Source: Phytohabitans suffuscus
GTDB taxonomy: Bacteria > Actinomycetota > Actinomycetes > Mycobacteriales > Micromonosporaceae
Assembly (NCBI RefSeq): GCF_011764565.1
Contig: NZ_AP022871.1
Location: 3,658,320-3,722,319 of the forward strand
Direction: 5' to 3'
DNA: 64,000 bases
The notes under the pieces were generated by a model that worked only from the letters and a program-made list of their open reading frames with translations, was not told the origin of the DNA and ran no database searches. The position numbers and the translations under genes were made by a program. Position 1 is the first letter of the stretch. Every line of letters starts with the position of its first letter. Positions 26,457 to 35,162 of this stretch are shown here, piece by piece.

Positions 26457-27164
26457 TCAGGCCGCTGACTGGAGCAGTTTAAGTTGCGACTCGAGATCGA
26501 GTGCCTCAATGACACTTTGGCGGTCGACGCGGTACATTCCAGCAATCCTGTCCGGATCGAATCCCCTGCGACTGAGGGCAGCAAGGGATCGTGAGGTTAT
26601 CCGAGAATCGGCGATATGGGGTTCTCCTGCAACCTTAAGTGGCACGATGCGCAGATGCGGTCGTGGTCGCAGTAAGTCGGGCCCATGTTGTCCAGCAAGG
26701 TCGAAGGGCGCCAGCAAATCGAAGAACTCAACGGGTAGACTTACAATTCTCTGCCCGCGAGTGTTCAGGAGTCCCTCCTCCGTGCGAAGGAATATCTTAC
26801 CTTCCTTGTCCACGAGCAGGGGTGAAGCACTTCTTGCGTTGTCGCCATTGCTGTGCCATATATCGAGATTAAGTGAATCGAGTAGGGCAAGCGAGCGACG
26901 GACCTCGGTCATCGGGCTCGCTCGAATGATGTCATTGTCGATGTGCTTGGAGTGACGCAGCCAGGAGATGATCCGGAGCGCCATCAAGTCCCCATACGAC
27001 CAGAGTTTTTCTTTGACGGGCGAGATTGACGGCTTTACGATCCCGGTTCGCGCCCAATAGTAGACAGTTGACTCCGGCACGCCAGACAACGCGGCGGCTC
27101 GCCACGTCTCGTAGCAGCCGGCCTCGGCCGCGAGCGCCCTCGATCTGCGGTCAGAGTGCTCCAC
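26457..27164 (-). CDS. DUF433-type antitoxin with MerR-like N-terminus (VapB45-like)
   Basis: A 235-aa protein. The N-terminus (about 15-70) is a MerR/HTH_17-like DNA-binding domain (AAALSGVPESTVYYWARTG; SYGDLMALRIISWLR). The C-terminus (about 180-232) is a DUF433 antitoxin domain (GEPHIADSRITSRSLAALSR; DPDRIAGMYRVDRQSVIEAL). The GTG at 27164 gives the best N-terminus. It precedes the PIN-like gene by 9 nt, forming a toxin-antitoxin module, and should autoregulate. The base composition is less GC-rich than the flanks. Confidence 0.7.
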   Translation of the reverse strand: MEHSDRRSRALAAEAGCYETWRAAALSGVPESTVYYWARTGIVKPSISPVKEKLWSYGDLMALRIISWLRHSKHIDNDIIRASPMTEVRRSLALLDSLNLDIWHSNGDNARSASPLLVDKEGKIFLRTEEGLLNTRGQRIVSLPVEFFDLLAPFDLAGQHGPDLLRPRPHLRIVPLKVAGEPHIADSRITSRSLAALSRRGFDPDRIAGMYRVDRQSVIEALDLESQLKLLQSAA

Positions 27165-27546
27165 AGCCGGAGTATGCCCGGTCCGAGATGAGGCTGTCAG
27201 GCCCGCGCGGTGTCGTGTTTGCGTTGGGAGCCGGGTAAAGCCACCAGATGTTGGTAACACCTACTACCGGTGGTGATGCGCACGTCGATTCGTCGCGTGG
27301 TGCGTTGCCGGCGCTTCAAGCGGGGCGGTGCCCAGGCTCGACCCAGATCTCGCCGTCGTGCGCTTGCTGGTCGGAGTCACCATGATCGGCGTCCAGCGAG
27401 CGTCCGAGGCGATCCACTCACTCGCGCCTGATCGTGGTCTTGGCCGAGCCATCGTCCTGGCTCGGCCACAACCCATGCTTGCGGTAGACCCGTCCTGCCA
27501 GACAGGGCTATAGGCGGCAATAGCGCCTAGACCAGACATTTCCGCA
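27165..27546. other. Intergenic remnant region
   Basis: A stretch of 382 bp upstream of the antitoxin gene. It presumably contains that operon's promoter. ORFs on both strands lack recognisable sequence; it may be decayed mobile-element DNA. Confidence 0.35.
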
Positions 27547-27628
27547 GGAAAGGGTGTCTAGCCGAACCCGATCTTGAGAACGCTATCGGTGGCGGCACTC
27601 ATCGCGGGTTCAAATCCCACACCCTCCC
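27547..27628 (+). pseudogene. Degenerate tRNA-Ser copy
   Basis: Bases 27582-27627 match the 3' part of tRNA-Ser(UGA) (25581-25626) at 41 of 46 positions, including the T-arm and acceptor strand ACCCTCC. The 5' half is still recognisable (CTAG, CTTGAGAAC) but has lost about five bases and the acceptor pairing. It looks like the far boundary of an old integration at the tRNA-Ser gene, or a decayed tandem tRNA. Confidence 0.65.
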
Positions 27629-28241
27629 GCTTGCTCGCGCCCGACCGGCGGGCGGATGCCCTGCCTCGGCGCTAGCTACGGTCATCGTGAAATCGCACAG
27701 TCGGGGTCGAGGCCCGTCGAAACTGTGATCCTGCCGCGACGCGATAAGCGTATCGACATTCTGGCTTATGCCGGTTCTCCGGGATGCGCGTGGCCTGCGG
27801 ATCAAGGCCCAGGTCAAGCGTCGCTCGGCCAGGACGTGGACCGTTCAATTTGCGGCGCGGGCTTCGCCGAGGACACCGAAACCTGGACCGCATTATGTGG
27901 AGGTTGGTCAGCCGCTGCGGCACCGCCACGCCGTACGGCGCCGGGGTGGGCGCCCGCACGACGGCCTGCGCGCCCAGTAGGCGACCTATGCCGACCTTGC
28001 CCGGATCCCCACGTATGCGCGGAGTCGCGCCATTCCGGGGCCCGCTTTATCGGGATCGCGGAAATTTGTAGTCCATCAGCCGGAAATCGGTCCAAAGCCG
28101 CACTCGTGGAATTGTGCCGCCATTCCCGGGATGCGCCGGCCGAATACCCTGGCGTCGCGCCCGGGGCACTTTCGGGACCTAACCCCAACCGGCTGCGGCC
28201 GGCTTATCGACCCGGGACGATCCGAGTACCTAGGAGCTTCC
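27629..28241. other. Non-coding or decayed region
   Basis: A stretch of 613 bp between the tRNA relic and the BNR gene. Forward ORFs exist (an in-frame extension of the BNR gene reaches 28131) but show no family-like sequence. A TAGGAG ribosome site at 28231-28236 serves the BNR gene. Confidence 0.35.
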
Positions 28242-30005
28242 TTGATTGACCTCGACTTGTTCCCGGGCAACGCATCGGGGGCTCGCGCATTCAACGGCGA
28301 ACCGTTCGTCCAGGACAACGTCCTGCGGGTGGTGGAGAGCGGCCAGCAGGTGCGATACGCGGTCTGGGTTGACGGTGCCCGGCAGCCCGTCGTCGGGCGG
28401 CGGGTGCTGCCCCACGGGCGTTGGCAGACGGTCCGGCTGGCGGACGTTCCGGGGATGACGGCGGAGTTCGGGCTGCCGAACGCGGTCGACTCGCACAACA
28501 CGTGGTCGATGGCCATGGACGCTGACGGTTACCTGCACATCTCGGGTAACCACCACAACCACCCCCTCAGGTATGCGCGCTCCACGAACCCGCGGTCCAT
28601 CACGGCGTGGACAGCCGCGCCGATGGTGGGCACCAACGAGGGGAGCGTTACGTACCCGCAGTTCGTGCGGGTGGGGACGGGGTTGCTGTTCTTCTACCGC
28701 GACGGCCTGTCCGGCACCGGAAACGTCCTTGTCAACCGGTACGACACGGTCTCGAAGACGTGGAGCCGGCTGCATTCGCCGCTCATCGACGCGGTCGCCT
28801 CGGCCGAATCGCCGTACCTGCACTACATCGGCCTCGGCCCGGACGACTCCATCCACATCGCGGTCATCTGGCGGGACTCCGGAGCGGAGACCAACAACGA
28901 CGTCTGCCACGCCCGCAGTACGGACGGCGGGGTGACGTGGAGGCAGATGAACGGCACCGCGCTCAGCCTCCCGCTCACGCACGGCGGCTGGCCGCCCGCC
29001 CTCGATACGCCGCCCACCAACTTCGGCCTCTTGAACAGCTGCGGGATGGCCGTCGACGCGAACGGTCACCCGCACATCGGCAACGAGCAGTGGAGCTCCG
29101 GGCAGCGTACGCAGTATTCGCACCTGTACTGGAACGGCACCTCCTGGACCAACGAGGTGCTGACCGACTGGCAGTACGCGATGCCGTTCTCGGTGGGCGC
29201 CAACGCCGTCAACGCCGAGCTGTCCCGACCGGCGCTCGTGTGCGCCGGCGGGCGCACCTACATGCTGTACCGGCACAACCGGGAGCGGCCCGGTGCGCTG
29301 ATGCTGCGCGACATCACGCCCGGTGGCGACCAGGCCGAAGCGTCCATCCTCAACCTGCCGCTCTGGGGCTGCGAGTTTTCCATCAACGCCCGCACCACGA
29401 TCGACCATGGGCGTCTCGAAGTCCTCGTCTGCCCCGCGCGGCAGGAGGACGTCACACCACCCGCCCTGCCTGTCAACAAATGGGCGGCCATCGACACCTG
29501 CTGGGCCAACCAGGTCGCCGGCGTCATCTCGATCAGCCTGGACGACCTCGACGACGTGGTGCACGGCCGCGTGCGGGCGCCGGGGCTGGAGCTCATCGCC
29601 AGCACGGCGATGGAGGGATCCGCCTACTTCACGCCCACGCTCAGCACGAGCCCGGTCGGGCTGGCCTCGTTCCAGGTGCTCATCCCCGGCGAGTACGCCG
29701 GCCGTCGCCTGGTGGCACGCCACGCCGGCCGCTGGAACCTCGACCAGGGCTCAGCCACGTCGTACACGGTGGAGCTGAACCAGACCGGCACCGCGCGGGC
29801 CAGCCTCACCACCGCGACCGCGCTCACCACCCCGGTGCTGATGTGGCACCCGGTCGCGCTTCTCGACACGTCGAACATGGACGACGGCACCTACGTCAGC
29901 CTGACGGCGAAGGTGGCCGGCGGGTCCGGCAGCCCGCGGCTCCGGATGACCACCGGGACCCTCCAGGTCTTCGCCATCGTCGGCTCCGACGGCCGGCCAC
30001 TGTAG
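28242..30005 (+). CDS. BNR_4 repeat protein (possible polysaccharide-active enzyme)
   Basis: About 587 aa. The first 400 residues follow the BNR_4 family: RYAVWVDGARQPVVGRRV, HNTWSMAMDADGYLHISGNH, LRYARSTNPRSITAWTA, TYPQFVRVGTGLLFFYRDG, CHARSTDGGVTWRQM, repeated beta-propeller blades. The family includes ulvan-lyase-like and other carbohydrate-active proteins. The last 170 residues are a separate beta-rich domain. No signal peptide is visible. The TTG at 28242 is chosen because AGGAG lies 5 nt upstream and homology starts there; an ATG at 28131 would add 37 unconvincing residues. Enzymatic activity is not established. Confidence 0.7.
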   Translation: MIDLDLFPGNASGARAFNGEPFVQDNVLRVVESGQQVRYAVWVDGARQPVVGRRVLPHGRWQTVRLADVPGMTAEFGLPNAVDSHNTWSMAMDADGYLHISGNHHNHPLRYARSTNPRSITAWTAAPMVGTNEGSVTYPQFVRVGTGLLFFYRDGLSGTGNVLVNRYDTVSKTWSRLHSPLIDAVASAESPYLHYIGLGPDDSIHIAVIWRDSGAETNNDVCHARSTDGGVTWRQMNGTALSLPLTHGGWPPALDTPPTNFGLLNSCGMAVDANGHPHIGNEQWSSGQRTQYSHLYWNGTSWTNEVLTDWQYAMPFSVGANAVNAELSRPALVCAGGRTYMLYRHNRERPGALMLRDITPGGDQAEASILNLPLWGCEFSINARTTIDHGRLEVLVCPARQEDVTPPALPVNKWAAIDTCWANQVAGVISISLDDLDDVVHGRVRAPGLELIASTAMEGSAYFTPTLSTSPVGLASFQVLIPGEYAGRRLVARHAGRWNLDQGSATSYTVELNQTGTARASLTTATALTTPVLMWHPVALLDTSNMDDGTYVSLTAKVAGGSGSPRLRMTTGTLQVFAIVGSDGRPL

Positions 30006-30150
30006 AACCGGGTACGGCCTGATCCAGACACCGGATCCGGCCTGAGCCGGCAGCGCCCTGCCCTTCTCCGCACGGAGGGCGGGGCGCTTCGTCGCGCGTG
30101 CCGACACGCCAAGCCGGTGCCGTGACAGATGTGAAGAAGCCTGTCATTTT

Positions 30151-30744
30151 ATGTCCATGGCTTCGTACGGGCGCGCGCTGAGCGCCCTCCACCCCACGTT
30201 CGCGACGATTTTCCGGAGTCTGGAGGAGGGCCTCGCAGAGGCTCAGCGCTACCACACCGAGCGGCGGTACAAGCGCTCTGACGACCCTCATCTGTTCCTG
30301 CACCTGGCCCGCCGGCGGGCCTGTGCCGTACTCGAAGAGGAAGGACTGTCCGCGCGGCAGGTCGACGAGACCGCGGCGCTCAACCTGTCCGGCATCCTGA
30401 TCCACCATCAGGGCTTCGCGGTCCGCGTCCTGCACTCGCAGCGAGAGATCGGCCGCGAGGTGGAGATACCGGTGCCCGGCGCCTCCAAGCCGCGGCAGGA
30501 ATTCTGGCGGCAGGCGTCGGCGATCCCCGATCTGGATACCGACAACCTGCTGCTGCTCTGGCTCGACGAGGGCGGCGTTCTCGAAGACCCGATGTTTCTG
30601 ATCCGCCCGCTCGGCGGCGACAACCTGAAGGCCAACCTGCGGGTGGAGTGGCGCGGAAAGATCTCCCGCGAGATGGCTAAGCTGCGGGCGGAAGACCTGG
30701 TTGACCTTGAGCCCGATTGGCAGGCGGAAGAGCTGCTGGCCTAG
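30151..30744 (+). CDS. Unknown protein paired with the XRE-ImmA gene
   Basis: A 197-aa soluble protein, helical N-terminus (SLEEGLAEAQRYHTERRYKR) and mixed C-terminal half (AVRVLHSQREIGREVEIPVP; EDPMFLIRPLGGDNLKANLR). Not assigned to a family. Its TAG stop lies in a CTAG that is the left insertion point of a MITE. Removing both MITEs would leave only 9 nt between this stop and the next gene's ATG, so it was probably an operon with the XRE-ImmA gene and may be its toxin-like or target partner. Confidence 0.65.
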   Translation: MSMASYGRALSALHPTFATIFRSLEEGLAEAQRYHTERRYKRSDDPHLFLHLARRRACAVLEEEGLSARQVDETAALNLSGILIHHQGFAVRVLHSQREIGREVEIPVPGASKPRQEFWRQASAIPDLDTDNLLLLWLDEGGVLEDPMFLIRPLGGDNLKANLRVEWRGKISREMAKLRAEDLVDLEPDWQAEELLA

Positions 30745-30908
30745 GGCGTGTTTCATAAGGGTCGGTCGAGCCGAGGCGAGGTCGAGGCGGCGTCCGGTGG
30801 TGCCGGCCGGAAGGTCGCATACCGGTGTTGTATGTGGCCTTTCGTCCGGTGCCGCTGGTCGTCGTCTGGACCCGCCGCAGGCCGGGCATGCCCTTGTGAA
30901 ACACGCCC
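30744..30908. mobile_element. MITE-A copy 1 (165 bp)
   Basis: The left end GGGCGTGTTTCATAAGGG (30744-30761) and the right end CCCTTGTGAAACACGCCC (30891-30908) are an 18-bp inverted repeat with one mismatch, flanked by CTAG on both sides (TA or CTAG duplication). It encodes nothing. A copy with three differences over 165 bp lies at 36682-36846, so the family moved recently. Confidence 0.85.
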
Positions 30909-30910
30909 TA

Positions 30911-30982
30911 GGGCCCGTATCAAGTTCCTTGCCAGACTGCGCCGGGCCCAGGTGGCACCGACAGACTCTTTGATACAGGCCC
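30911..30982. mobile_element. MITE-B (72 bp)
   Basis: Ends GGGCCCGTATCAAGT and the inverse of CTTTGATACAGGCCC match at 13 of 15 positions. The element begins in the right-hand CTAG of MITE-A (30908-30911) and ends in a CTAG at 30982-30985 that runs into the Shine-Dalgarno (GGAG) of the next gene. No coding capacity. Confidence 0.7.
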
Positions 30983-30993
30983 TAGGAGACGAG

Positions 30994-32115
30994 ATGATCT
31001 ACGGCGAGCGCATCCGCCAGGTGCGGGAGATGCACCGGCTGACGCAAGCCGATCTCGTCAAAGAGGTGCCTTCGCTCACCCAGTCCCGGCTGTCGCGGAT
31101 CGAAAAGGACCTGGCGTCGATCGACGAGGAGTCCTTGGCACTGGTGGCCGCTCTGACGGGCGTCGCGGTGGACTTTTTCGCACGGCCCCCGACGGCCGGT
31201 TTCTCGGTCCTTTCGCCGCAGATGAGGTCGCGCAGCCGGCTGACGCAGGGCGAAAAGGCGGCGGCTCTGCAGTGGGCGCGGCTCGTCGACGAGGAGTACC
31301 AGAATCTGCGCTGCGCGGCGCGTGCCCTGCCGGTGCGGCTGCGACCGACCTCGGACGCCACGCCGGAAGAGGCCGCCGCCGAGGCGCGCAGGACGCTGGG
31401 GTTCTCGCCACACCAGCCGCTTCCCTACCTCATCCTGGCCGCCGAGCGGGCGGGTGTCACCGTCCTCGGCCTGCCGTACGCGATCGAGACCCTCGACGCC
31501 TTCTGCGCCTGGCGCCAGGGCGAGCCGGTCATCGCCCTGCTCGGCGGGGTGCCGGCCGACCGGGTCCGGTTCAGCGTCGCGCACGAGATCGGCCACCTGC
31601 TGCTGCACCAGCCGGGGCAGACCGGCCCGGAGGTCGAGGCCGAGGCAGACAGGTTCGCGGCGGAGCTTCTCACCCCCCTCGCGGCGCTGCGGGGCGTCAT
31701 GCCGCCCGACCCCACCCTGAGCGCGCTGGTGATGCTCAAGACGGTCTGGGGCGTGTCGGTGAAGAGCCTTGTGCGCCGGGCCAGGGAGCTGGGCGCGGTG
31801 GACGGCGATCGCGCACTGAGCCTCTACAAGCAGATGAGCTCTCGCGGGTGGAACAGGCGCGAGCCCGGCTATGTGCCGCCCGAAAAGCCGCGCGCGCTGC
31901 GCAAGATGGCGGAGATCGTGCACGGCCCCGGGGTACGGACGGAGCGCTTCGCCGCGATGGCCGCCTGGTCCGAAGACCTCGCCTTCGACGTCCTGGCCCA
32001 GCACGCGACCGTCGACGAGCTTCCGCACGAGCCCCGACCGGACGCCCCGGAGCAGGCGAGCGGCCCCACCAACGTGATCCCGCTGCGGCCCCGCGCCCTC
32101 AGGACAGCGCGCTAG
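30994..32115 (+). CDS. XRE regulator-ImmA/IrrE metallopeptidase fusion
   Basis: A 373-aa protein. The N-terminus (about 1-65) is an XRE helix-turn-helix (RIRQVREMHRLTQADLVKEV; SLTQSRLSRIEKDLAS). The C-terminal half has the COG2856 zinc peptidase motif RVRFSVAHEIGHLLLHQPG (HExxH with following His) and the third ligand region EAEADRFAAELLTP. Such proteins cleave repressors or act as antitoxin-like regulators in phage, ICE and defence modules. GGAG lies 5 nt before the ATG. It was separated from its upstream partner by two MITEs. The target is unknown. Confidence 0.85.
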   Translation: MIYGERIRQVREMHRLTQADLVKEVPSLTQSRLSRIEKDLASIDEESLALVAALTGVAVDFFARPPTAGFSVLSPQMRSRSRLTQGEKAAALQWARLVDEEYQNLRCAARALPVRLRPTSDATPEEAAAEARRTLGFSPHQPLPYLILAAERAGVTVLGLPYAIETLDAFCAWRQGEPVIALLGGVPADRVRFSVAHEIGHLLLHQPGQTGPEVEAEADRFAAELLTPLAALRGVMPPDPTLSALVMLKTVWGVSVKSLVRRARELGAVDGDRALSLYKQMSSRGWNRREPGYVPPEKPRALRKMAEIVHGPGVRTERFAAMAAWSEDLAFDVLAQHATVDELPHEPRPDAPEQASGPTNVIPLRPRALRTAR

Positions 32116-32123
32116 CGGCCGGC

Positions 32124-33011
32124 ATGCGGGTACTCGTCACGGGCGGCCACGGATACCTCGGGGGAGCCGTCTGCCAGTCCCTCCACGCCGCCGGCCACGA
32201 CGTCACCGTGCTCAGCCGCGGCACCGGCGTCGACATCCGCGACCGCGCCTCGGTCGCCGGGGCGGTCGGTGCCGCCCGGCCCGACGCCGTCTGCCACCTC
32301 GCCGCGCTCACCCGGGCCCGCGACTCCTTCGCCGACCCGCTCGGCTACTTCGACGTCAACGTCGGCGGCACCCTCAACCTGCTCCTCGCCCTCGACGGCC
32401 CGGTTCCGTTCGTCCTCGCGTCGAGCAGCATCGTCTACGGCGGCCGGCACACGGGGGCGCTCACCGAAGACCTCCCGGTGCGCCCGGAGAGCCCGTACGC
32501 CGCCTCGAAGGTCGCCGCCGAGCAGCTGGTCGCCGCCCACGCCGCCACCGGGGCGGTCGGGGCCGTCATCCTCCGCTGCTTCAACATCTCCGGCGCGGTC
32601 GGCGGGGTCGGCGACACGGACACCACGCGGATCATTCCCAACGTCCTGCGGGCGGTCACCGGTGAGCTGCCCCACGTGACGCTCAACGGCGACGGCTCGG
32701 CGACGAGGGACTTCGTGCATGTGGCGGACGTCGCGCGAGCCGTGGTCGCCGCCATCGCGAAGGCGGAGCCGGGCAGCAGCCACACCTACAACCTCGGCAG
32801 CGGCGCCGGCACCAGCATGGCGGCGATCGTCGAGGCGGCCGGGAGGGTGACGGGCAAGCGGGTACCGGTCAGGCACGACCCGCCGAAGCCCGAGCCGCCC
32901 CACCTCATCGCGGACATCTCGCGGGCTCGGGCGGGGCTGGGCTGGGATCCGGCGTATTCGACGCCGGACCGCATCCTCACCGACGCATGGGCGGCATGGA
33001 CGGCGCCCTAG
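32124..33011 (+). CDS. NAD-dependent epimerase/dehydratase (extended SDR)
   Basis: A 295-aa extended short-chain dehydrogenase. Nucleotide motif VTGGHGYLGG at the N-terminus, catalytic SSSIVYGG and YAASK (Tyr-x-x-x-Lys), RCFNISGAVGG, and DFVHVADVARAVVAAI as in GalE-like UDP-sugar epimerases. It starts at ATG 32124, 8 nt after the ImmA gene. The sugar substrate is unknown; no glycan cluster adjoins. Confidence 0.85.
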   Translation: MRVLVTGGHGYLGGAVCQSLHAAGHDVTVLSRGTGVDIRDRASVAGAVGAARPDAVCHLAALTRARDSFADPLGYFDVNVGGTLNLLLALDGPVPFVLASSSIVYGGRHTGALTEDLPVRPESPYAASKVAAEQLVAAHAATGAVGAVILRCFNISGAVGGVGDTDTTRIIPNVLRAVTGELPHVTLNGDGSATRDFVHVADVARAVVAAIAKAEPGSSHTYNLGSGAGTSMAAIVEAAGRVTGKRVPVRHDPPKPEPPHLIADISRARAGLGWDPAYSTPDRILTDAWAAWTAP

Positions 33012-33020
33012 GGTGCAAGC

Positions 33021-33488
33021 ATGCAGACACCCGACGCGGCACCGGTGTCCTCCTCGCGCATGTGGGAGATCCCGAGCTGGCTGCTGACCCAGACGGCGAC
33101 CCACGCCGGGCGCCTGGTGTCGGAAGGGTTGGCCGCGGTCGACGCGCGGGGCTACCACTTCCGGGTGCTGACCACGCTCGACGAGCTCGGGCCGGCCAGC
33201 CAGGCGACGCTCGGGCGGCGCGGCGGTATCCACCTCAGCGACCTGGTGGCGACGATCAACGAGCTGGCCGACCGGGGTTACGTCGAGCGGTCGCCCGATC
33301 CTGAGGACCGGCGGCGCAACGTCGTCACCATCACCGCCGCAGGGCGGCGGCAGCTGCGGAGGTTGGAAAAGCAGCTGGTACAGATCCAGGACGAGCTGCT
33401 CGCCCCACTGTCGCCGGAGGAGCGGGACGAGTTCGCGGGGTTGCTCACCCGACTCCTGCGGCACCACATGCGCCGAGTGCAAGGATGA
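33021..33488 (+). CDS. MarR-family transcriptional regulator
   Basis: A 155-aa winged-helix protein: GYHFRVLTTLDELGPASQAT, recognition helix HLSDLVATINELADRGYVER, wing PDPEDRRRNVVTITAAGRRQ, and a dimerising C-terminal helix (LSPEERDEFAGLLTRLLRHH). It lies 4 nt upstream of the PEBP gene, which it may co-regulate. Ligand unknown. Confidence 0.88.
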   Translation: MQTPDAAPVSSSRMWEIPSWLLTQTATHAGRLVSEGLAAVDARGYHFRVLTTLDELGPASQATLGRRGGIHLSDLVATINELADRGYVERSPDPEDRRRNVVTITAAGRRQLRRLEKQLVQIQDELLAPLSPEERDEFAGLLTRLLRHHMRRVQG

Positions 33489-33492
33489 CCGT

Positions 33493-34026
33493 ATGAGTCT
33501 TGACCGTCCTATCGCACCGGACCCGTACGAGCTGCTCCCGGCCGTGCCCACGTTCACGCTCACCAGCAACGACCTCGACGAGGGCCAGCCGTTCGACGCG
33601 ACCTTCGCCCACGGCAGCGTCGGTGGCGAGAATCTGTCGCCGCACCTGGCCTGGTCCGGCTTCCCGACCGAGACCCGCTCCTTCGTGGTCAACTGCTACG
33701 ACCCGGACGCGCCCACGCCGAGCGGCTTCTGGCACTGGAACCTGGTCAACCTGCCGGTCTCGGTCACCGAGCTGGCCCGCGGCGCGGGCGCGGCCGACGT
33801 CCACGGCGGCTTCCACGTCCGCAACGACTACGGCACCCTGGCGTACGGCGGAGCCGCGCCGCCCGCGGGTGACCGCCCGCACCGCTACTACTTCGCCGTC
33901 CACGCGGTGGACGTCGACGCGCTCGCCCTGACCTCGGAGGTGTCGAACGCGGTGGTCGGCTTCAACCTGACCTTCCACACGCTCGCGCGGGCGATCCTGG
34001 TGGCGACCTACCAGGTCAAGGCTTGA
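33493..34026 (+). CDS. YbhB/YbcL-type PEBP-family protein
   Basis: A 177-aa phosphatidylethanolamine-binding-protein fold. Conserved NLSPHLAWSGFPTETRSFVV, CYDPDAPTPSGFWHWNLVNL and the PPAGDRPHRYYFAVHAVD segment form the ligand pocket. No signal peptide. It ends 11 nt inside the convergent FhuF gene. The cellular role of bacterial members is not known. Confidence 0.9.
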   Translation: MSLDRPIAPDPYELLPAVPTFTLTSNDLDEGQPFDATFAHGSVGGENLSPHLAWSGFPTETRSFVVNCYDPDAPTPSGFWHWNLVNLPVSVTELARGAGAADVHGGFHVRNDYGTLAYGGAAPPAGDRPHRYYFAVHAVDVDALALTSEVSNAVVGFNLTFHTLARAILVATYQVKA

Positions 34027-34813
34027 TGCAGCAGCCCGTGCAGATCTTGGGCTGAGGCAGGGTGAACGCGAGGCAGCAGGTCTTGCGCTGCACCGCGAGC
34101 TCGCCGTTCTGGCCGGGCACCAGCTCGATCAGGTCGTCCACGCCCAGCGTCGTGAGCAGCGTGCCGATGTGCTCCACGGTCGACCCGGGGAGCACGTCGG
34201 ACGCGCGCAGGATGCCGTGCGCGATGCTGGAGCTGACCGAGCCGAGCAGGGTGCGCGCGCCGACCCGCACCTCGGCGTGGATCGCGTCGAGCATCGGCGT
34301 GAGGTGGGCGTCGAGCAACGAGGCGCGCAGCGCACCGAGCAGGGCCGCCTCGTCGCGCACCACCCGCACCTGGGGGAGGCCGGAGAGCGCCAGCGGGTCG
34401 GTGGGGAGCACCGCCACGGCGACCGAGCGGCGGAAGCCGAGCGTCAGCAGCGGCCGCTGGTCTTCGAAGTGCATCAGCACGTCGTCGGGGTAGAGCAGGG
34501 GCACGCGCCGCGCCGAGGCCCAGCCGAGCACCACGGGCAGCGAGAGCCAGTACGTGTACGCCTTCCACGCCAGCGCCGCCGCCGCGTGCGGCGAGGCCTG
34601 CCACCGGCGCTTGGCCGAGTCGAGCAGGCCGGGCAGGCGGCTGCCGTCGATCAGGCGGCTCGCGGTGATCCACTCGGCGTCGGTGAGCTCGGGGACGACC
34701 AAGCCCGGCGTGAGGCCCGGCAGGTCGTCGGTGCCGAACATCGCGCGGAGCGTCGAGGTGATCGGCGCGAGAAGGTCGGCGCCGGCGATCCGGTGAGGCA
34801 CGACTGTGGTCAC
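34016..34813 (-). CDS. FhuF-like [2Fe-2S] ferric-siderophore reductase
   Basis: A 265-aa protein whose C-terminus has the FhuF cluster ligands: KTCCLAFTLPQPKICTGCC (Cys-Cys-x10-Cys-x2-Cys). The middle region AAAALAWKAYTYWLSLPVVL is typical. It would reduce ferric siderophores in the cytoplasm to release iron. The GTG start overlaps the stop of a 29-codon ORF by GTGA, and an IdeR-like iron box lies about 130 bp upstream. The 3' end overlaps the convergent PEBP gene by 11 nt. Confidence 0.85.
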   Translation of the reverse strand: MTTVVPHRIAGADLLAPITSTLRAMFGTDDLPGLTPGLVVPELTDAEWITASRLIDGSRLPGLLDSAKRRWQASPHAAAALAWKAYTYWLSLPVVLGWASARRVPLLYPDDVLMHFEDQRPLLTLGFRRSVAVAVLPTDPLALSGLPQVRVVRDEAALLGALRASLLDAHLTPMLDAIHAEVRVGARTLLGSVSSSIAHGILRASDVLPGSTVEHIGTLLTTLGVDDLIELVPGQNGELAVQRKTCCLAFTLPQPKICTGCCIKP

Positions 34814-34899
34814 TTTGCGTCGCCTCCCTCACGGAGTGCGACGTACGCGGTCAGACCGGGAAAGTGCCCGATCAGGTGCCGCGCAAACGTGCTCACCAC
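34810..34899 (-). CDS. Possible 29-aa leader protein upstream of fhuF
   Basis: A small ORF starts at GTG 34897-34899 after AAAGGGGAAG, directly follows a stop in the same frame, and ends in TGA that overlaps the FhuF GTG as GTGA. Its product (VVSTFARHLIGHFPGL, then TAYVALREGGDAK) is basic and amphipathic. Position between iron box and fhuF with start/stop coupling suggests it is translated; no homology is claimed. Confidence 0.45.
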   Translation of the reverse strand: MVSTFARHLIGHFPGLTAYVALREGGDAK

Positions 34900-34943
34900 T
34901 CACTTCCCCTTTGAACTGAAGCTGACGGATCAATCTAGCGTAC

Positions 34944-34962
34944 TAAGGCTAGGCTAACCAGA
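34944..34962. promoter_or_regulatory. IdeR/DtxR-type iron box
   Basis: TAAGGCTAGGCTAACCAGA matches the 19-bp IdeR/DtxR consensus TTAGGTTAGGCTAACCTAA at 15 positions, including the core AGGCTAACC. It precedes the small ORF and FhuF gene, so these should be repressed in iron-replete cells. Confidence 0.75.
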
Positions 34963-35162
34963 GGATCTGGCTCGCGTCTCTGTTTCGGCTCACAACATGT
35001 CTTCAGTCACACTCCGTATGGGACTACGCAGTGTAGTTGCCTAAGCCGCTTGAGTAGCCAGGCGCCCCGTTTGTCAATGCTTTTGTCGGTAACGCGCCAG
35101 TTCATGTGGGGCCGAGCGGCTAGGAAAGCAGACTGAAAGTCCCGGCCCGAGGTACCCAAGAG

